This document shows, piece after piece, positions 22,373-34,012 of a stretch of 64,000 bases of DNA. Each line of letters starts with the position of its first letter. Position 1 is the stretch's first letter. The position numbers and the translations under genes are program-made. The notes under the pieces were generated by a model. It saw only the letters and a list, made by a program, of their open reading frames with translations, did no database searches and was not told the DNA's origin. Origin of the DNA: Macrotis lagotis (lineage: Eukaryota > Chordata > Mammalia > Peramelemorphia > Peramelidae); assembly GCF_037893015.1 (NCBI RefSeq), contig NC_133658.1, positions 637,728,244 to 637,792,243 on the forward strand. The letters run 5' to 3'.

Positions 22373-22454
22373 CTTCAGAGGTTGACTCTTCTGAATGAAA
22401 TGGAGCAATCTGTCACTTGACCTTTATATGGCATTCAAGATAGTGAAATTTATA
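22373..22454 (-). repeat. 82 bp inverted repeat, right arm (copy 2)
   Basis: Twin of 17711-17792. It is directly followed by RTE sequence starting at 22455. Confidence 0.93.
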
Positions 22455-22584
22455 GGCTGCTTCAATTCTGCCTTGCTCTTAGCGCTCAGAACTCTCTCTG
22501 ATGAGGCATGTCATGCCATGAGGTTCTGTGCCAATATCTCCCCTGAAAAATAACCAATTCCAAAGTTCTTAAGAGATCCCTTCA

Positions 22585-22741
22585 GGGGCGGCTAGGTGGC
22601 ACAGTGGATAGAGCACCGGCCCTGGAGTCAGGAGGAAATGAGTTCAAATTCAGCTTCAAACACTTAATAATTACCTACCTGTGTGGCCTTGGGCAAGCCA
22701 CTTAACTCCATTGCCTTGCAAAAAAAAACTAAAAAAAAAGA
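22585..22741 (+). mobile_element. Marsupial tRNA-derived SINE (copy 2)
   Basis: Same insertion as 17924-18078, head GGGGCGGCTAGGTGGCACAG. The A tail differs by a couple of bases from copy 1. Confidence 0.92.
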
Positions 22742-22929
22742 GACCTTCAGAGTAATCCTACATCACTTCTTCAACCCCCTACCCTCATGCCCTCTGAGCT
22801 ATTGCCTAGAGTGATTTCTCTGTAAAATAATCTTTTTGGCAATCATTCGTTTTGGCATTTGAACAATGGGCCCAGCCCATTACAATTGTACTCTCTATAG
22901 TAAAGTTTGAATGCTTGGCAGTTTAGTTT

Positions 22930-23450
22930 AAGAAAGGACCTCAGATTTGCATGAACTGATGCTGAGTGAGACGAGCAGAACCAGAAAAACACTGTATACC
23001 CTAACAGCAGCATGGGGGTGATGATCAACCTTGATGGACTTGTTCGTTCCATCAGTGCAACAATCAGGGACAATTTGGGACTGTCTGCAATGGAGAATAC
23101 CATCTGTATCCAGAGAAAAAGTGGTGGAGTTTGAACAAAGTTCAAGGACTGTTCCCTTTAATTTAGGAAAAAACCCAGATATTTCATTGTCTTATCCTGT
23201 TACCTCTTATACTTTTTGTTTCTTCTTTAAGGATATGATTTCTCTCTCATCACACTCAATTTAGATCAATGTATAACATGGAAACAAAGTAAATACTGAT
23301 AGATTGCTTTCTGTTGGGGGTTGAGGAGAGGGAAGTAAGATTGGGGGAAAATTGCAAAACTCAAATAAAATCTTTAATAAAAGAAAAAGAAAGAGAGGCA
23401 AATCTGCAAAAAAAAAAAAAAGAAAAAAGAAAAAAAAGAAAGGACCTCAG
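22930..23450 (+). mobile_element. 5'-truncated L1 3' end with 15 bp target-site duplication
   Basis: The L1 body is 22945-23435, about 490 bases of the last ORF2 codons, 3'UTR and an impure A tail (AAAAGAAAAAAG pattern). It is flanked by a perfect duplication AAGAAAGGACCTCAG at 22930-22944 and 23436-23450. Removing the insertion rejoins RTE sequence (GGCAGTTTAGTTTAAG to TGACTGGTATCTTATC), which matches the uninterrupted RTE at 47.7 kb. This shows retrotransposition into an existing RTE copy. Confidence 0.95.
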
Positions 23451-24193
23451 TGACTGGTATCTTATCTTTCCAAGGTGATCTTGAGACTCTTCCTAAGGAC
23501 TATTGCAATGTAAGTAATTCAGTTTTATGACATGGCACTGGTTTCACAGTCCAGGTTTCACAGGCATACAGCAATGAGGACAGTACAACAACTCTGTAGA
23601 CCTTCAGTTTGCTAGTCAGTCTATTAACTCTTCTTGTACACATTTTCTTTTGGAACTTCCCAAATAATGAGTTAGCTCTGGCAATACATGTGTCAACCTC
23701 ATTAATGGTTTGTAGCTCTCTGGAAAGTACACTGTCAAGGAAGGTGAATTTGTCCACAGTGCTCAAAATGTCTCCATTTACTGTAAATGATAGCTCTGCA
23801 TATGTATGGTGTGGTGCTGGCATGTAGAGCACCTGTGTTTTCTTGGTTTTAATTGTCAGGCCAAAATTAGCATAAGCAGAAGAGAACTGATCCATATTTT
23901 GTTGAATCTCAGCTTCAGAGGCTTAACTGAAAACATAATCATTTGAAAACAGAAGATCACACACCAACCCTTCCTCTACTTTGGTCTTGGCTTTTTCAGG
24001 TTGAAGAATTTGCTAGGAATGTGTTAGATGACCTTGATTCCTCAGTGAAGGCTTTTGACAACCTGGCTGAAAACATCATGTTGAAAAGCATAGGAGCGGG
24101 GACATATCCTTGTTTTGCACAATTGGTGACTGGGAAATCTTGAGAGCATTGTCCACTATCCAGAATCAGGGCCACCATGCTGTCATGAAAGTT

Positions 24194-24360
24194 TTGTGCA
24201 ATATTTTTTTTGCAAGGCTATGTGGTTAAGTGGCTTGTCCAAGGCCACACAGCTAGGTAATTTTTAAGTATCTGAGGTCGGATTTAAACTCAGGTACTCC
24301 TGACTCCAGGGTCAGTGCTCTATCCACTGCACCACCTAGCCTCCCCAGTTGTGCAATATT
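24194..24360 (-). mobile_element. Marsupial tRNA-derived SINE with target-site duplication
   Basis: The antisense SINE at 24206-24346 has TTTTTTTGCAAGGCTATGTG, GGCCACACAGCTAGGTAATT and CTCTATCCACTGCACCACCT. The 12 bp duplication TTGTGCAATATT is perfect at 24194-24205 and 24349-24360. It splits the RTE reverse transcriptase region. Confidence 0.95.
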
Positions 24361-26564
24361 AATGAACTTCTCTGAGTAACATTTGAAATAATTTTGCATA
24401 AGACCTCATGAGTAACAGAATCAAAGGTCTTAGTTGGATACAAACATTGTATAAAGACCACTGTTCTGCTCTTGACATTTTTCCTGGAATTGTTAGGCAG
24501 CAAACAACATATTGACTCTTCCTCGACCCTTCCTGAAGCCACACTGGCTCTCAGCGAGGTGACTATCTTCCAGGTGAAGGATTAACCTTTTGATAAAGAC
24601 TTTGGCAAGAATCTTACCACAAATGACTAGAAGAGAAACACTCCTGTGGCTGTCAAAAGACAATCTATTTCCTTTAGCTTTATGGAGGTGGATGGTGGAG
24701 GCATCCTTGAATTCCTGAGGATAACCTTTTTATAATATACAATCTGGAAAACTCCAGTCAGCTATTATATGAGCATTAGACCTCTCACTTTTTATATCTC
24801 AGCTGGATTAGAATCAATACCAGGTTCTTGACCACATTAGAAGAGCTTAATGGCATTCAAAAATCTCTTCTTCAATTGAAACTTCAGCTAGGGACTGAAT
24901 GACTTCAACTTGAAGTAAGTTGACTTCTGCATTGATTGATGATGGTCTGTTACAAACACTATGGAAATGTTCCATCCAACTCTCTAGGATCATTTAACTA
25001 TCACCAATCAATGTAGATCTATCATCACTGAGTAGTAGAGATTTACCATACAGCACTGACCCACAAATAGCCTTCGGGGCATTATAAAAGCACTTTGGAT
25101 TGCTACTATCCTCATAAAACTGAATTTCATGTGCCTTTTTACTGAGCCAGGAATCCTGTATCTCTTTAAGCTTCACTTGTACTTTGCTTTTGATGGAATT
25201 AAATGCTGCCTTCTTAGATATGGATGAACTATCCTTCTAGTAAACCCTGTGGGGCTCTCTTTCTTCATTTAGCAGTTTTGATATTTCCCTATCATTTTCA
25301 TTAAACTAATCTTTTTGTTCCATGATTATTTTGACCCAGGTAAGCAAAAACAATGTCCTATACCAAATCTCTGAAAGTTGTCCACTCATTTTCTAATTCA
25401 TTGCTGCTGTGTGTTGGCTCAACTTTCCCTCCAAGTTAGCAACAAAGGGTTCCTGCTCAGAAAAGTACTCTAATCTCTTGACAGTAATTCTTCTGGTAGT
25501 TATTTATCTTGAGGGTACTGATTAGGTTGAATGTAAGTATTTAACTTGGAGAGTATGGGTCTGTAATATGGTCAGTACTCTGTACCACACATTGCTTTCA
25601 TCACTCTCACATCCTATCTGTCTCTTCTCCTTACAATCACAGTCTATTAGATGCCAATGTTTGCTACAAGTTCTATTGCATTTAGGTAAATGGAAGGCAG
25701 TACTTCTAATAAGAAGGTCATGAGATGCACAAGTTTTCAGTAGTAGATGATCATTGCTATTGCTGTTTCCAACTTCATTCTTCCCAAGATCTCCCTGCCA
25801 TGTCTGGTAGTCTGAGCCTACTCTAGGATTAAAGTCACCCAAAATTATAAGTTAATCCTCTTTTAATACATTGATATTAAAGGTCTCCAAAGCTTCATTT
25901 GACTTCAGGGTTCATCACGGTGGAAGCATAGAAACTAATGATGGTGGCTTGGTGTTTTCTTGGAAGTAGCAATCTCATTGTCCTAAACTTATTGTTAACT
26001 CTTTTTGGTAGGTGTTCAAGGTTGCAGGTAGGTATTGGTAGGTATTGCAAAGCTTACCCTAGTTTCATGGTACTCCCCTTCACTGTAGTCACTTTTGAAA
26101 GACATGTATTCATCTCTAACTTTGATAATCTGGTCTTCATTACTAGTATTGTTTCATTAAGAGTTGGTATTTTGATGTGATATCTGCTGAGTTCTGCAAC
26201 AAGAGCTGTTCATCTTTCGGGTCAATTGGATCTTGCATTGTCTATGAGTGTGTGCACATCTATGCTCCAATGGTGAATAGAATCTCTGAAGAAGTTTTTA
26301 GTGTTTTGCCTGCAGGATAGGATTCCTGCCTGCTGCAGAAATCAGACCATAGTTGGATAAACAGACAAATTTTAGTTCTCCTTTCCTAACCCTTTCTTCA
26401 TATGAGGAAGTGATCTATGTGATCCTTAAAAGGACTGCTCAGGGACCCAAAGGGTTGCTGAATTCCACTGCTGCTTTCTGGGGGAAAAGATCAGGTTGCC
26501 TGTGTGTAGGGTTGTGACTACAGCTCCCAGTTTATCTGGGCTTATCATCACAGGACTATGTGAT

Positions 26565-27035
26565 AGAATTGATAAAGTGCTATGGGTAACATCTTTTGAT
26601 TGATGTGTAAATTGGATTTAAATGAGACAGAAATATAAGAAGTCAAAGGCATCACTTTCTCTTCCAAATTCATCATAGTCTAGTAGCAAGACAAAACAAA
26701 TGATGATGGCTCTAGATTCAGTGGATGACCTTGGCATCTGTGATGCCAAGCTGTAAGAACTCCATAGCACTGCTTCAGTTGCCTACATGGCCCTTGGAAT
26801 GAATTGCTTTCATCCATCCATATTCCTAAGAGAAGACGTTATAAGCTTGGAGAAAACACCACTGCCCCAAACTTGCCAATGGTCACCCACAATCTGGTTT
26901 AGCCTGTCTGTCAAAATGCTTTACCAGGGTGTGACTGCTGCATGTTACAACCCCTTAGAGTGACATATGAGAGCTACAGGTGAACATCAAAGGTGGAAAG
27001 CATCCCTGCAAAAGACTTAGCAGTCTTCGCATCAG
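26565..27035 (-). mobile_element. RTE-derived sequence (5'UTR or second tail)
   Basis: TGTAAATTGGATTTAAATGA and GTCTAGTAGCAAGACAAAAC match the RTE tails at 4.86 and 31.54 kb. Further right, CAATCTGGTTTAGCCTGTCT and CCAGGGTGTGACTGCTGCAT may be RTE 5'UTR. Whether this belongs to the RTE on its left or to another fragment cannot be settled by eye. Confidence 0.5.
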
Positions 27036-27039
27036 AGGT

Positions 27040-27146
27040 TCTAATCTTCCTTGGAAACATCCTATACACCTGTATTGTCCTAGTGATAAATTGAAATATC
27101 TTTGCTAATATTTTATTTAAAATTTTTGACTCAATATTCATTAGAA
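27040..27146 (-). mobile_element. Inverted L1 reverse-transcriptase piece
   Basis: On the minus strand this encodes [18 protein letters not shown] followed by a degenerate VGFIPG region, the early reverse transcriptase block of L1 ORF2. It abuts a sense-oriented L1 3' end at 27147 with no spacer. Opposite orientation of the 5' piece is typical of twin-primed L1 insertions. Confidence 0.8.
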
Positions 27147-27945
27147 AGTGGGACACTGTTGGTGGAATTGTGAACTGGTCCTACCATTATGGAGAGCAAT
27201 TTGAAACTATAGCCAAAGAACAATAAAACTATACATACCCTTTGTTCCAGTAATATTACTACTATGTCTATATCCCAAAGAGATCATAAAGAAGGGGAAA
27301 AGATTCATAGTCACAAAAATTTTATAGCAAATATTTTTTAGTGACTAAGAATCAGAAAATGAGAGCATGTCCATCAAATGGGAAATGACAAGTTATGAGA
27401 TATGAATGTGATGGAGTACTATTGTTCTGAAAAAAAAAATGTCATGAGTGGTCAAATTTCAGAATACCCTGGAAAAACCTGCATGGACTGATGTTAAATA
27501 AAGTGAACAGAACCAGGAAAATTTTGTACACATTTTGATCAACTATGATGCACTTAACTCCTCTAAATAATTCCGTTAACCAAGTACAATTCTAAAAGAT
27601 TTGTGAGGGAAAATTTCATACATTTTCAGAGTAAAAACTGCAGTCTGAATGCAAACTAAAGCATAAAATTTTCATTTTTAAAACTTGTTTCATGTTTTTT
27701 TCTTTTTCTCATGGATTTTTCCCCTTTAATTCTGATTCTTCCTTTACATAGGACTACCACTGAAATGTTAAACTTGATTATACATGCATAAGCTATGTCA
27801 GAATACTCAATGTCATGAGGAGCAGGTAGGGAAGAAAGGGAAGTAGAGAAATGTGAAATTCAAAAATGTACAAAAAGATGAATATTGAAAACTATTATTG
27901 CATGTAACTGAAAAAGTAAAATAATGTTAAAAACAGAAAGAAACA
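27147..27945 (+). mobile_element. L1 3' end, sense
   Basis: Starts GTGGGACACTGTTGGTGGAA, which is the ORF2 region encoding the C-terminal GTL(L/I)HCWW motif. It runs through GAGAGCAATTTGAAACTATA, ACCCTTTGTTCCAG and CATGGACTGATGTTAAATAA to the 3' end at GTAAAATAATGTTAAAAACA, followed by a GAAA/GAAG-rich tail. Frames are broken. Confidence 0.88.
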
Positions 27946-28035
27946 AAGAATGAAAGAAATGAAGGAAGGATAAAAGGAAGGAAGCAAGGAAGGAAGGGAA
28001 GAAGGGATGGAGCAAGGGAGGGAGGAAAGGAGGAA
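27946..28035. repeat. (GAAG)n-type purine-rich microsatellite
   Basis: Imperfect GAAA, GAAG and GGAG units following the L1 A tail. It probably grew from that tail. Confidence 0.85.
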
Positions 28036-28040
28036 GAAAG

Positions 28041-28145
28041 ATGTGAAGATCATGACCTCAGGGAGGTGATGCCATGATATGTAAGTGTAGTGGATTTAAG
28101 TGAGAGTAATGTGCAAAATCACCAGCTTTACTTTCTCCTTTGGTA
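28041..28145 (-). mobile_element. RTE/MAR1-type tail fragment
   Basis: GATCATGACCTCAGGGAGGT, GATGCCATGATATGTAAGTG and TGGATTTAAGTGAGAG match the first part of the MAR1-type SINE at 62.17 kb. Only the RTE-like tail is present. Confidence 0.75.
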
Positions 28146-28379
28146 GGTTAGTTGACTTAATTTTAAATCATTAAATTCTTTCTAAGAAAAACACTTTTTT
28201 AAAATACCAGACACTTAACTCCTTTACTTACGTATGAGGTACATCATGGTCTTCAGTTCTGGGACTACTGTTCTGGATTTTGTTCAAGTTCCCCCATTTA
28301 TTCACTCTTAGTAAGCTCTGTTTTAAGAAGGATAAGTTTCTTGAGCAATTGCATCATCTCCCATAGATTTAATGAACTA

Positions 28380-28625
28380 TAGAATTAGACTCAGGAGACC
28401 TGGTTTGAAACTCATAGCAACTGTTAAGTATTGTCATCACATGAGTGCCACTCCTCTTTCCTTCCTGAAACACCACTCTATTTCCTAGTTTGACTGGGTA
28501 AGTCAATACTATCTTGCTGAGCTTCTGATTCTAGAAAATGAGAGCAATACACCCACTACTTCCCTCTCAGGACTGTCATAAGGAAAGTGTTCTTCTAACT
28601 GTAAAGCCCTGTAGGAAGGGAAATG
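28380..28625 (+). repeat. MIR-type SINE, decayed
   Basis: AGACTCAGGAGACCTGGTTT, GGTAAGTCAATACTATCTTG, GAAAATGAGAGCAATAC and CCTCTCAGGACTGTCATAAG follow the order of a full-length sense MIR. Divergence is high, as expected for this age. Confidence 0.6.
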
Positions 28626-29279
28626 ATATCATACTGAATGACATATTGTTCTGTTATGTTGTTATAAATATTTTACTATAAGCCTGATTCCATCATTTCA
28701 GTGTGCTAAAACTCGAGATATAGATTAGTATTTTTTTCAGTTTTACATTGGAGCTTTGTATGCATTTAATATTACAAGCAGCATATATTCTAAGCAAATA
28801 GATATACACTTCTCTTATTCTTCCCAGCATCAGCATAGGGAAAACCTCTCAGTGAAACAATAGGATTCACCATTGTTGCTGGATAATTGTCTGAAATTAG
28901 GAATAGTTATATTCTGTCAAGTCATTGCTATGTCATTGGAAGAAAAAAATTTCTATGCAGTCTTCCATTTCTATCTAATGTTCCATAAAGACAGATATCA
29001 TGTCCTTAGCATGATGATTTAAGCCAGTAAGATGAAAAATAAAAAAAAAATATTTCTGTTCTGAAATAATGTCACACAATTCTCAAAGATGAAGTTATAT
29101 ACATCCTGTAACTTCTAGACAAATTATTTTAAAATTCTCTTTGACCCTTTTGGAAGCCCAAGTATAATTCATCATACAGTCTATTGTGTATTCATCAAGC
29201 AGTAAGAGACATGTTGAACTTAGAAGAACTGGATACCTGTCCCAGATATGTTATTAATTAGCTATAAGGCTTTAGGAAA

Positions 29280-29400
29280 ATCACAAACTGTCGGTCCCTC
29301 ATTTGTCTCATCTGTAAAATGAGATTAATATCCTCTACCTCAGCTGTATCATGTGTTTGCTGTATCTTAAAATAATAAATAATAAAGCACATTGAAAAGG
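29280..29400 (+). repeat. MIR-type SINE fragment
   Basis: TCATTTGTCTCATCTGTAAA followed by ATGAGATTAATATCCTCTAC matches the conserved 3' core of MIR. Confidence 0.7.
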
Positions 29401-29460
29401 TATTATGTGTAGACCATAAATTGAAACTTGAATAGTAGATGGACTTCTTTAAAAATTTTT

Positions 29461-29605
29461 ATTTATTTTAAGGCAATGGGATAAAAAGTGACTTTCCCAA
29501 GGTCACAGAGCTAGGCAATTATTAAGTGTTTGAGGTCTGAATTGAACTCAAGTCATCCTGACTCCAGAGCCAATACTCTATATACTGTGCCACCTAGCTG
29601 CCCCC
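29461..29605 (-). mobile_element. Marsupial tRNA-derived SINE, diverged
   Basis: Antisense copy with AAGGTCACAGAGCTAGGCAA, CTGACTCCAGAGCCAATACT and GTGCCACCTAGCTGCCCC. The A tail is worn (TTATTTATTTTAAGG) and no target-site duplication is clear, so it is older than the other copies. Confidence 0.88.
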
Positions 29606-31535
29606 TGAACTTGTGATTATAGCACATGCAGTCAAGAATTTTTCTTTTAAAATACCAGAAGTTCACTTAAGAATTTTAAACAGAAATTTACTCAAAGAGA
29701 AAAATTTCAAAGGAAATCAATCTTATTGCAAATTCCATGTCCTTCCTACCTAATTGTCATTGTCTGAAGCAAATAACAATTCAAGAGGCATCTCTTATTT
29801 TCTCATCCACACCCAGCAATCTGTATGTCCAAAATTTTTCTATTTTCTTTTAGGTTAGGTACAGCCCATGCAGCACCTTTAATGCTAATCTATGATGTTT
29901 AAAACTTCAAAAAAACTTTAAAGCATAGCTTTCATTCCAGAATAACAATGATGAAATTTCTTCCCCTGTTGATTAACTTCCTTTCTCTCAATTTACATCT
30001 TAAAACTTCTGTTCAAGCAATTACAATTAGTGATCATGAAATGTATTGGTAGTGTCAAGGAACACCAAAAATGCAAGTAAACATTTGAACAATGTATATA
30101 AGAATGTATATATAACAATATATATATCAAATCAAGTCAATAAATTTTTTAATAGTCAACAAATTAAGCTTCTCCTTAAAAAGTCTATCACAAGAATTCT
30201 TGGCATTCTGGGACATCCCTTAAAATCTCTATGACTGAAATTATGCTCTGAAGTTTCCTTGGGTCTCAGCAACCTGGAGCCACATTTACATAAACTAGAT
30301 CAAGTTAACTATTAAAGAATTGATTCTTCCTCAGGGACAAGATCATAATAGGATATATGTTTGTTTTTGGTGTGACAAAGAAAAAAATAAGAAGAAAGCT
30401 CTTCTAAACATCAGGAACAGACTCAGAAGGGTAGGAAGCTAAGAAAAACAATCTTTGAACAGTTTTTTTTAAAATCCTTGAAAAATTCAATCATAAAAGA
30501 AAAGATAACACATTTCAAGAAAATCATGAAAGAAAATTGCTCAGCTCTATTATTTACAAATGACAAAGTAAAAATGCCATAAAACTGATTCATTGGTCAC
30601 CTCTGAAAAAATTTTCAAAGTGAAAACTTTTAAGCAATTTCATAGCCAATATCCACAGTTTCCAAATTTAAACAAAATAATACAGGTAATCAAAAGTAAT
30701 TCAAGTACCAAGGAATACAAAGCCCATGAATTAACACTATAAATAAGAGAAGAGTTTAAAAGTCAATATTCTATAAATTGAAAGAGAAAAAATTAGAATC
30801 AGGGAAAAACTTCCTTGTAAAGTTAAGCATTATCTTAAAGAATTTTTTTTTAAAAAGTCAAGTGTTATTGATGGGGCAATCCAGCATGAGTAGATATTTT
30901 GAATTTGAAATACTGATATCAAGACAAACATGGAAAATAAATTCATGGTTGGAGTTGAGACTACATGAGGATGACATATTTATATTCCAATAAGGGTAGA
31001 TGCAAAAAGAATCTTCCCACAATTTTCATGTCCTTAAGTGCCTTAGAGGTACATAATGAGACAATACTGACTAGAAGACATTATATGTACATACATACAT
31101 ACATAGAATTTGGTATAGAAATATGATTAATATATTAAATTCCATTGGGAATAGGTAGAGGCAGGGAAAGGGAGATTAAAATGGAAGATAAATTCATTGC
31201 AGAATTAATAATAAGCAAAACAAAACTTCATCAGAGGGTCAAAAATGACAGAAAGAATAAATGGATAGAAGGTAACCTGTGACTGGGGATTGTGAAAGAA
31301 AGAGAGGAGTAGTGGTATGAAATCAGATTGGCTCAAATATACATATGAATGTTGAGCACTAATTTTGTCTCATTGTTTTGTATAGGGAAAGGGGGCTAAA
31401 AAAGAGGGAAAAGCTAAGGGTCTTAGAATAAGAAAGTTATGGATGAGGTGATGAAGTTTTGCAAAAGAATTATGAGAAATCATAAAACATTTTGGCAAAA
31501 CTCTATAGGTGTAAATTATTGTTTTTTCTTCTTCA
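29606..31535. other. Unique non-coding DNA
   Basis: No repeat or gene recognised apart from a short ACAT run at about 31090-31104. Frames at 30046-30234 and 30778-30993 are AT-rich and resemble no protein family. Confidence 0.5.
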
Positions 31536-31539
31536 TTCT

Positions 31540-31830
31540 ATAAGACCAATGATATCAAGAGAGTGATGTTTTAATAGGCAAGTGAATTGGATTTAAGTGA
31601 GGCAGTACTATGCAAAATCACCAGTCTTACTCTCTCATCTGAGTCCAGTGGCATGACATAAGTCAGGAAGAATGACAATGGGCCCGAGTGCATTGGGAGA
31701 CCTTGACCTTTTTAAGGTAAGGTCTTTCCTAGTCCTCAGTTTGTCTGAGGCAATGCCCATTCAGTACTTAAAGACTAGATAAGAACTGAAGTAAAAGATG
31801 GTCTACTTTGCCTTCACAAAAGAATCAATG
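31540..31830 (-). mobile_element. RTE-derived repeat fragment
   Basis: Same family as 4858-5165: GTGAATTGGATTTAAGTGAG, GAGTCCAGTGGCATGACATA, CCTTGACCTTTTTAAGGTAA, TGAGGCAATGCCCATTCAGT and TTCACAAAAGAATCAATG. Confidence 0.7.
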
Positions 31831-32530
31831 AAGAATACAGGGAACATCAGAATTTATTGAGTTATATTTCAAGAAATCATAAATAAAAACTAAATGAAAC
31901 AGAATTTAATTGTCCTAGTTTCTTTTTCAAAAAAATGATCAAATAATTAAATAGGGAAGAAAATATCTACTCCCCCAAATGAAGATACTTTGTGAAGTAA
32001 TTAAAATTTATATACTTTTAAAGGACAATTAGTGTGGCTTCCCACAAGATTATATATGAATAAAAAATTGACATAGAATCAATTACTGTCATTTTTTTTA
32101 TTCATTGGGGGATAAACATGAGGAAGTTGGTTTAATTGAAAACAGAATGGTTTAATGACAGTCACTGTGAGGTTCATGTATAAACTCTGACACATAGAGC
32201 CAGGAAGCTATCTAAGACTGTCACGTTTACACAAAGTAGTAGAATTTTCTCCATCTGAAATCATAAGTCCTTTTTAAGATAAAATCACAATAGTAGATCA
32301 ATAGAATTCAACATATGACTTGGTTCCTGAAAGAGATTGTAGAATATAATTTTGGGATATTTTTAAGAATTTACCAACATAGTTTAGTTTAGAAAATTTC
32401 ATTTATACCCTGCCTTCTCAAAATGTTTCCCTTCTTTGATTCTACAAAGTCATCAATGGTACATTAAATATTTTATCACTTTAAGAAAACCTATTTAGAA
32501 ATATACTAGTGTGTTAAAAGCCCTTGATAA
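31831..32530. other. Unique non-coding DNA
   Basis: AT-rich with no recognisable feature. Confidence 0.5.
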
Positions 32531-32534
32531 TCAA

Positions 32535-32655
32535 AAAAAAGACCATGACATCAAGTGAATACTGACATAATGTGAACATACCCTTGATTAAAGTGAGGGA
32601 GTATTGGACAAAGGTACCTTTTCACTCCATCTTCCAGAAGCATCTTAACCATTGG
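32535..32655 (-). mobile_element. RTE/MAR1-type tail fragment
   Basis: AAAAAGACCATGACATCAAG, AAAGTGAGGGAGTATTGGAC and TTTCACTCCATCTTCCAGAA align with the tail of the MAR1-type SINE at 62.17 kb. Diverged. Confidence 0.6.
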
Positions 32656-34010
32656 TCTAACAGCATAAGAAACAGTACTTCTGATATTACAGAAGTTCTT
32701 TCCCATATCATTGAGGCACCATGGCAAGGATCTTTTCATTAATCAAGAAAGAAAGTCAGAGATAAGATGATCAGATAGCATCATAGTTCCAAACCAAAAC
32801 TGATGTCTATTAGTGATCCCATGATGTTATTCCCATGCCCCACTGGACAGCTTCTGGGAATCCAAAGTCTTTGGAAGAGTATGGTCACAAAGTTGTATAA
32901 ATACACTATTAAAAAAGAGGTTAGAGTAATTTTATCATACTGATGATATATTGCCTAGTAAAATGGAACTGTAGTTTCACACTTTGGATATTCCTAGTGA
33001 CAAAGAAATCTAAGTACTTAAAATAACTCATATGAGACTTTCAGAAAAGTACTGAAGGCAAAAGAAATGAGTAAGGGAAAGGAGGACAGGGTTAAAAGGA
33101 AATAAAAGAGAAAACAGGGAAATGGAAAGAAAAAAAGCAGGAATAAAACAAATTTGTTCAACTTTCTAAATGAGTGAATATTTGGAGCAAGGACGGATAA
33201 GTGAAAAATTTATAAGAAGGTTGTACTTACCTGCCAAATAGGTGTTTGTAACAGACCTTTTCATGATAATAATGTGTGAAATAAATTTGGAAAGGGAATA
33301 AAGGGAAGGATTGGGATAGAAAAAGAAGTAAAAAGAAACAACTCCTTGATAGGATATTGAAAAATAATTATGAAAATTCTCTAACTTGTTGGAGCTAAAT
33401 AAGTTATTTTTTTCTATTAACAACAAATGAAATAAACAAATATAATCAAAATAAAGAGTCTAAAAAGTTAATTGAACTTTCTTTGGTAGAACTAAGAGGG
33501 CTACTATTGCTCTAGGCTGGTTATTAGAACAAATAAGCATTATGAACATTAGAAATAAAAACAATATATATCAGTGTGTTATATAATGATATGGACACTC
33601 TTTAAAAAGATAAATCATTTCAAGCCTGAGGCAATATGTCTATTCTAAAAAGCATGGGCATGAAATCAAACTACAGAAGTGTTGTGACTGAAATGAAAGT
33701 ATACATGATGGATGGTAACAAAAGAAATCAGGAGGAAAAATAAAGAATTCCTAGAAATATGGAAAATACCACAGGATTTTGATGGCAGTCAAACATTGCT
33801 CTCTAATCCATAGAAGAAAATTCTATCAATAATATAAATGAGTGCAGGCCTCTACAAGTCAGTCACTCACCTTTCAAACTGCCTTCATAAGTCAGCAATG
33901 TACAAAAAAATCCATTTACTCAGGTAGTTAAGCAAGTAATAATTAGAGAAATGTTTTTATTTTACTCAAAAGATCAATTGAATATTTTTGTCAAAGGTCA
34001 GTTTTTCTAT
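32656..34010. other. Unique non-coding DNA
   Basis: No gene or repeat recognised. The frame at 33166-33426 (minus) is hydrophobic and AT-driven. Confidence 0.5.
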
Positions 34011-34012
34011 GG

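Larger units (their letters stand above)
19430..23223. repeat. Near-identical ~3.8 kb segment, copy 2 (right of gap)
   Basis: Partner of 14724-18560. Differences include single bases (for example AGTAAC against AGTATC near 15538/20220, and AATTCGG against AATTCTG near 17815/22470) and shorter TA tracts here. All nested features of copy 1 recur: the SINE at 19624-19790, palindromic TA unit, MIR, exon-like ORF, inverted repeats, RTE and L1 end. Copy 2 continues into sequence not seen in copy 1. Confidence 0.95.
22455..26560 (-). mobile_element. RTE-clade LINE, antisense, long but decayed
   Basis: Read on the minus strand, the domains are in the expected order. An AP-type endonuclease lies at 25522-25842 (GDFNPRVGSDYQTWQGDLGK, SKHWHLIDCD). 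A linker and start of the reverse transcriptase lie at 24994-25176 (KLKEIQDSWLSKKAHEIQ). Reverse transcriptase blocks are at 24336-24542 (PTKTFDSVTHEVLCKI) and 23996-24178 (FPVTNCAKQGYVPAPMLFN). The post-catalytic part is at 23500-23895 (DKFTFLDSVLSRELQ, LLYACETWTV). The catalytic YADD-type motif reads FSND. Frames are broken repeatedly. SINEs (22585, 24206) and an L1 3' end (22945) interrupt it. Confidence 0.88.
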
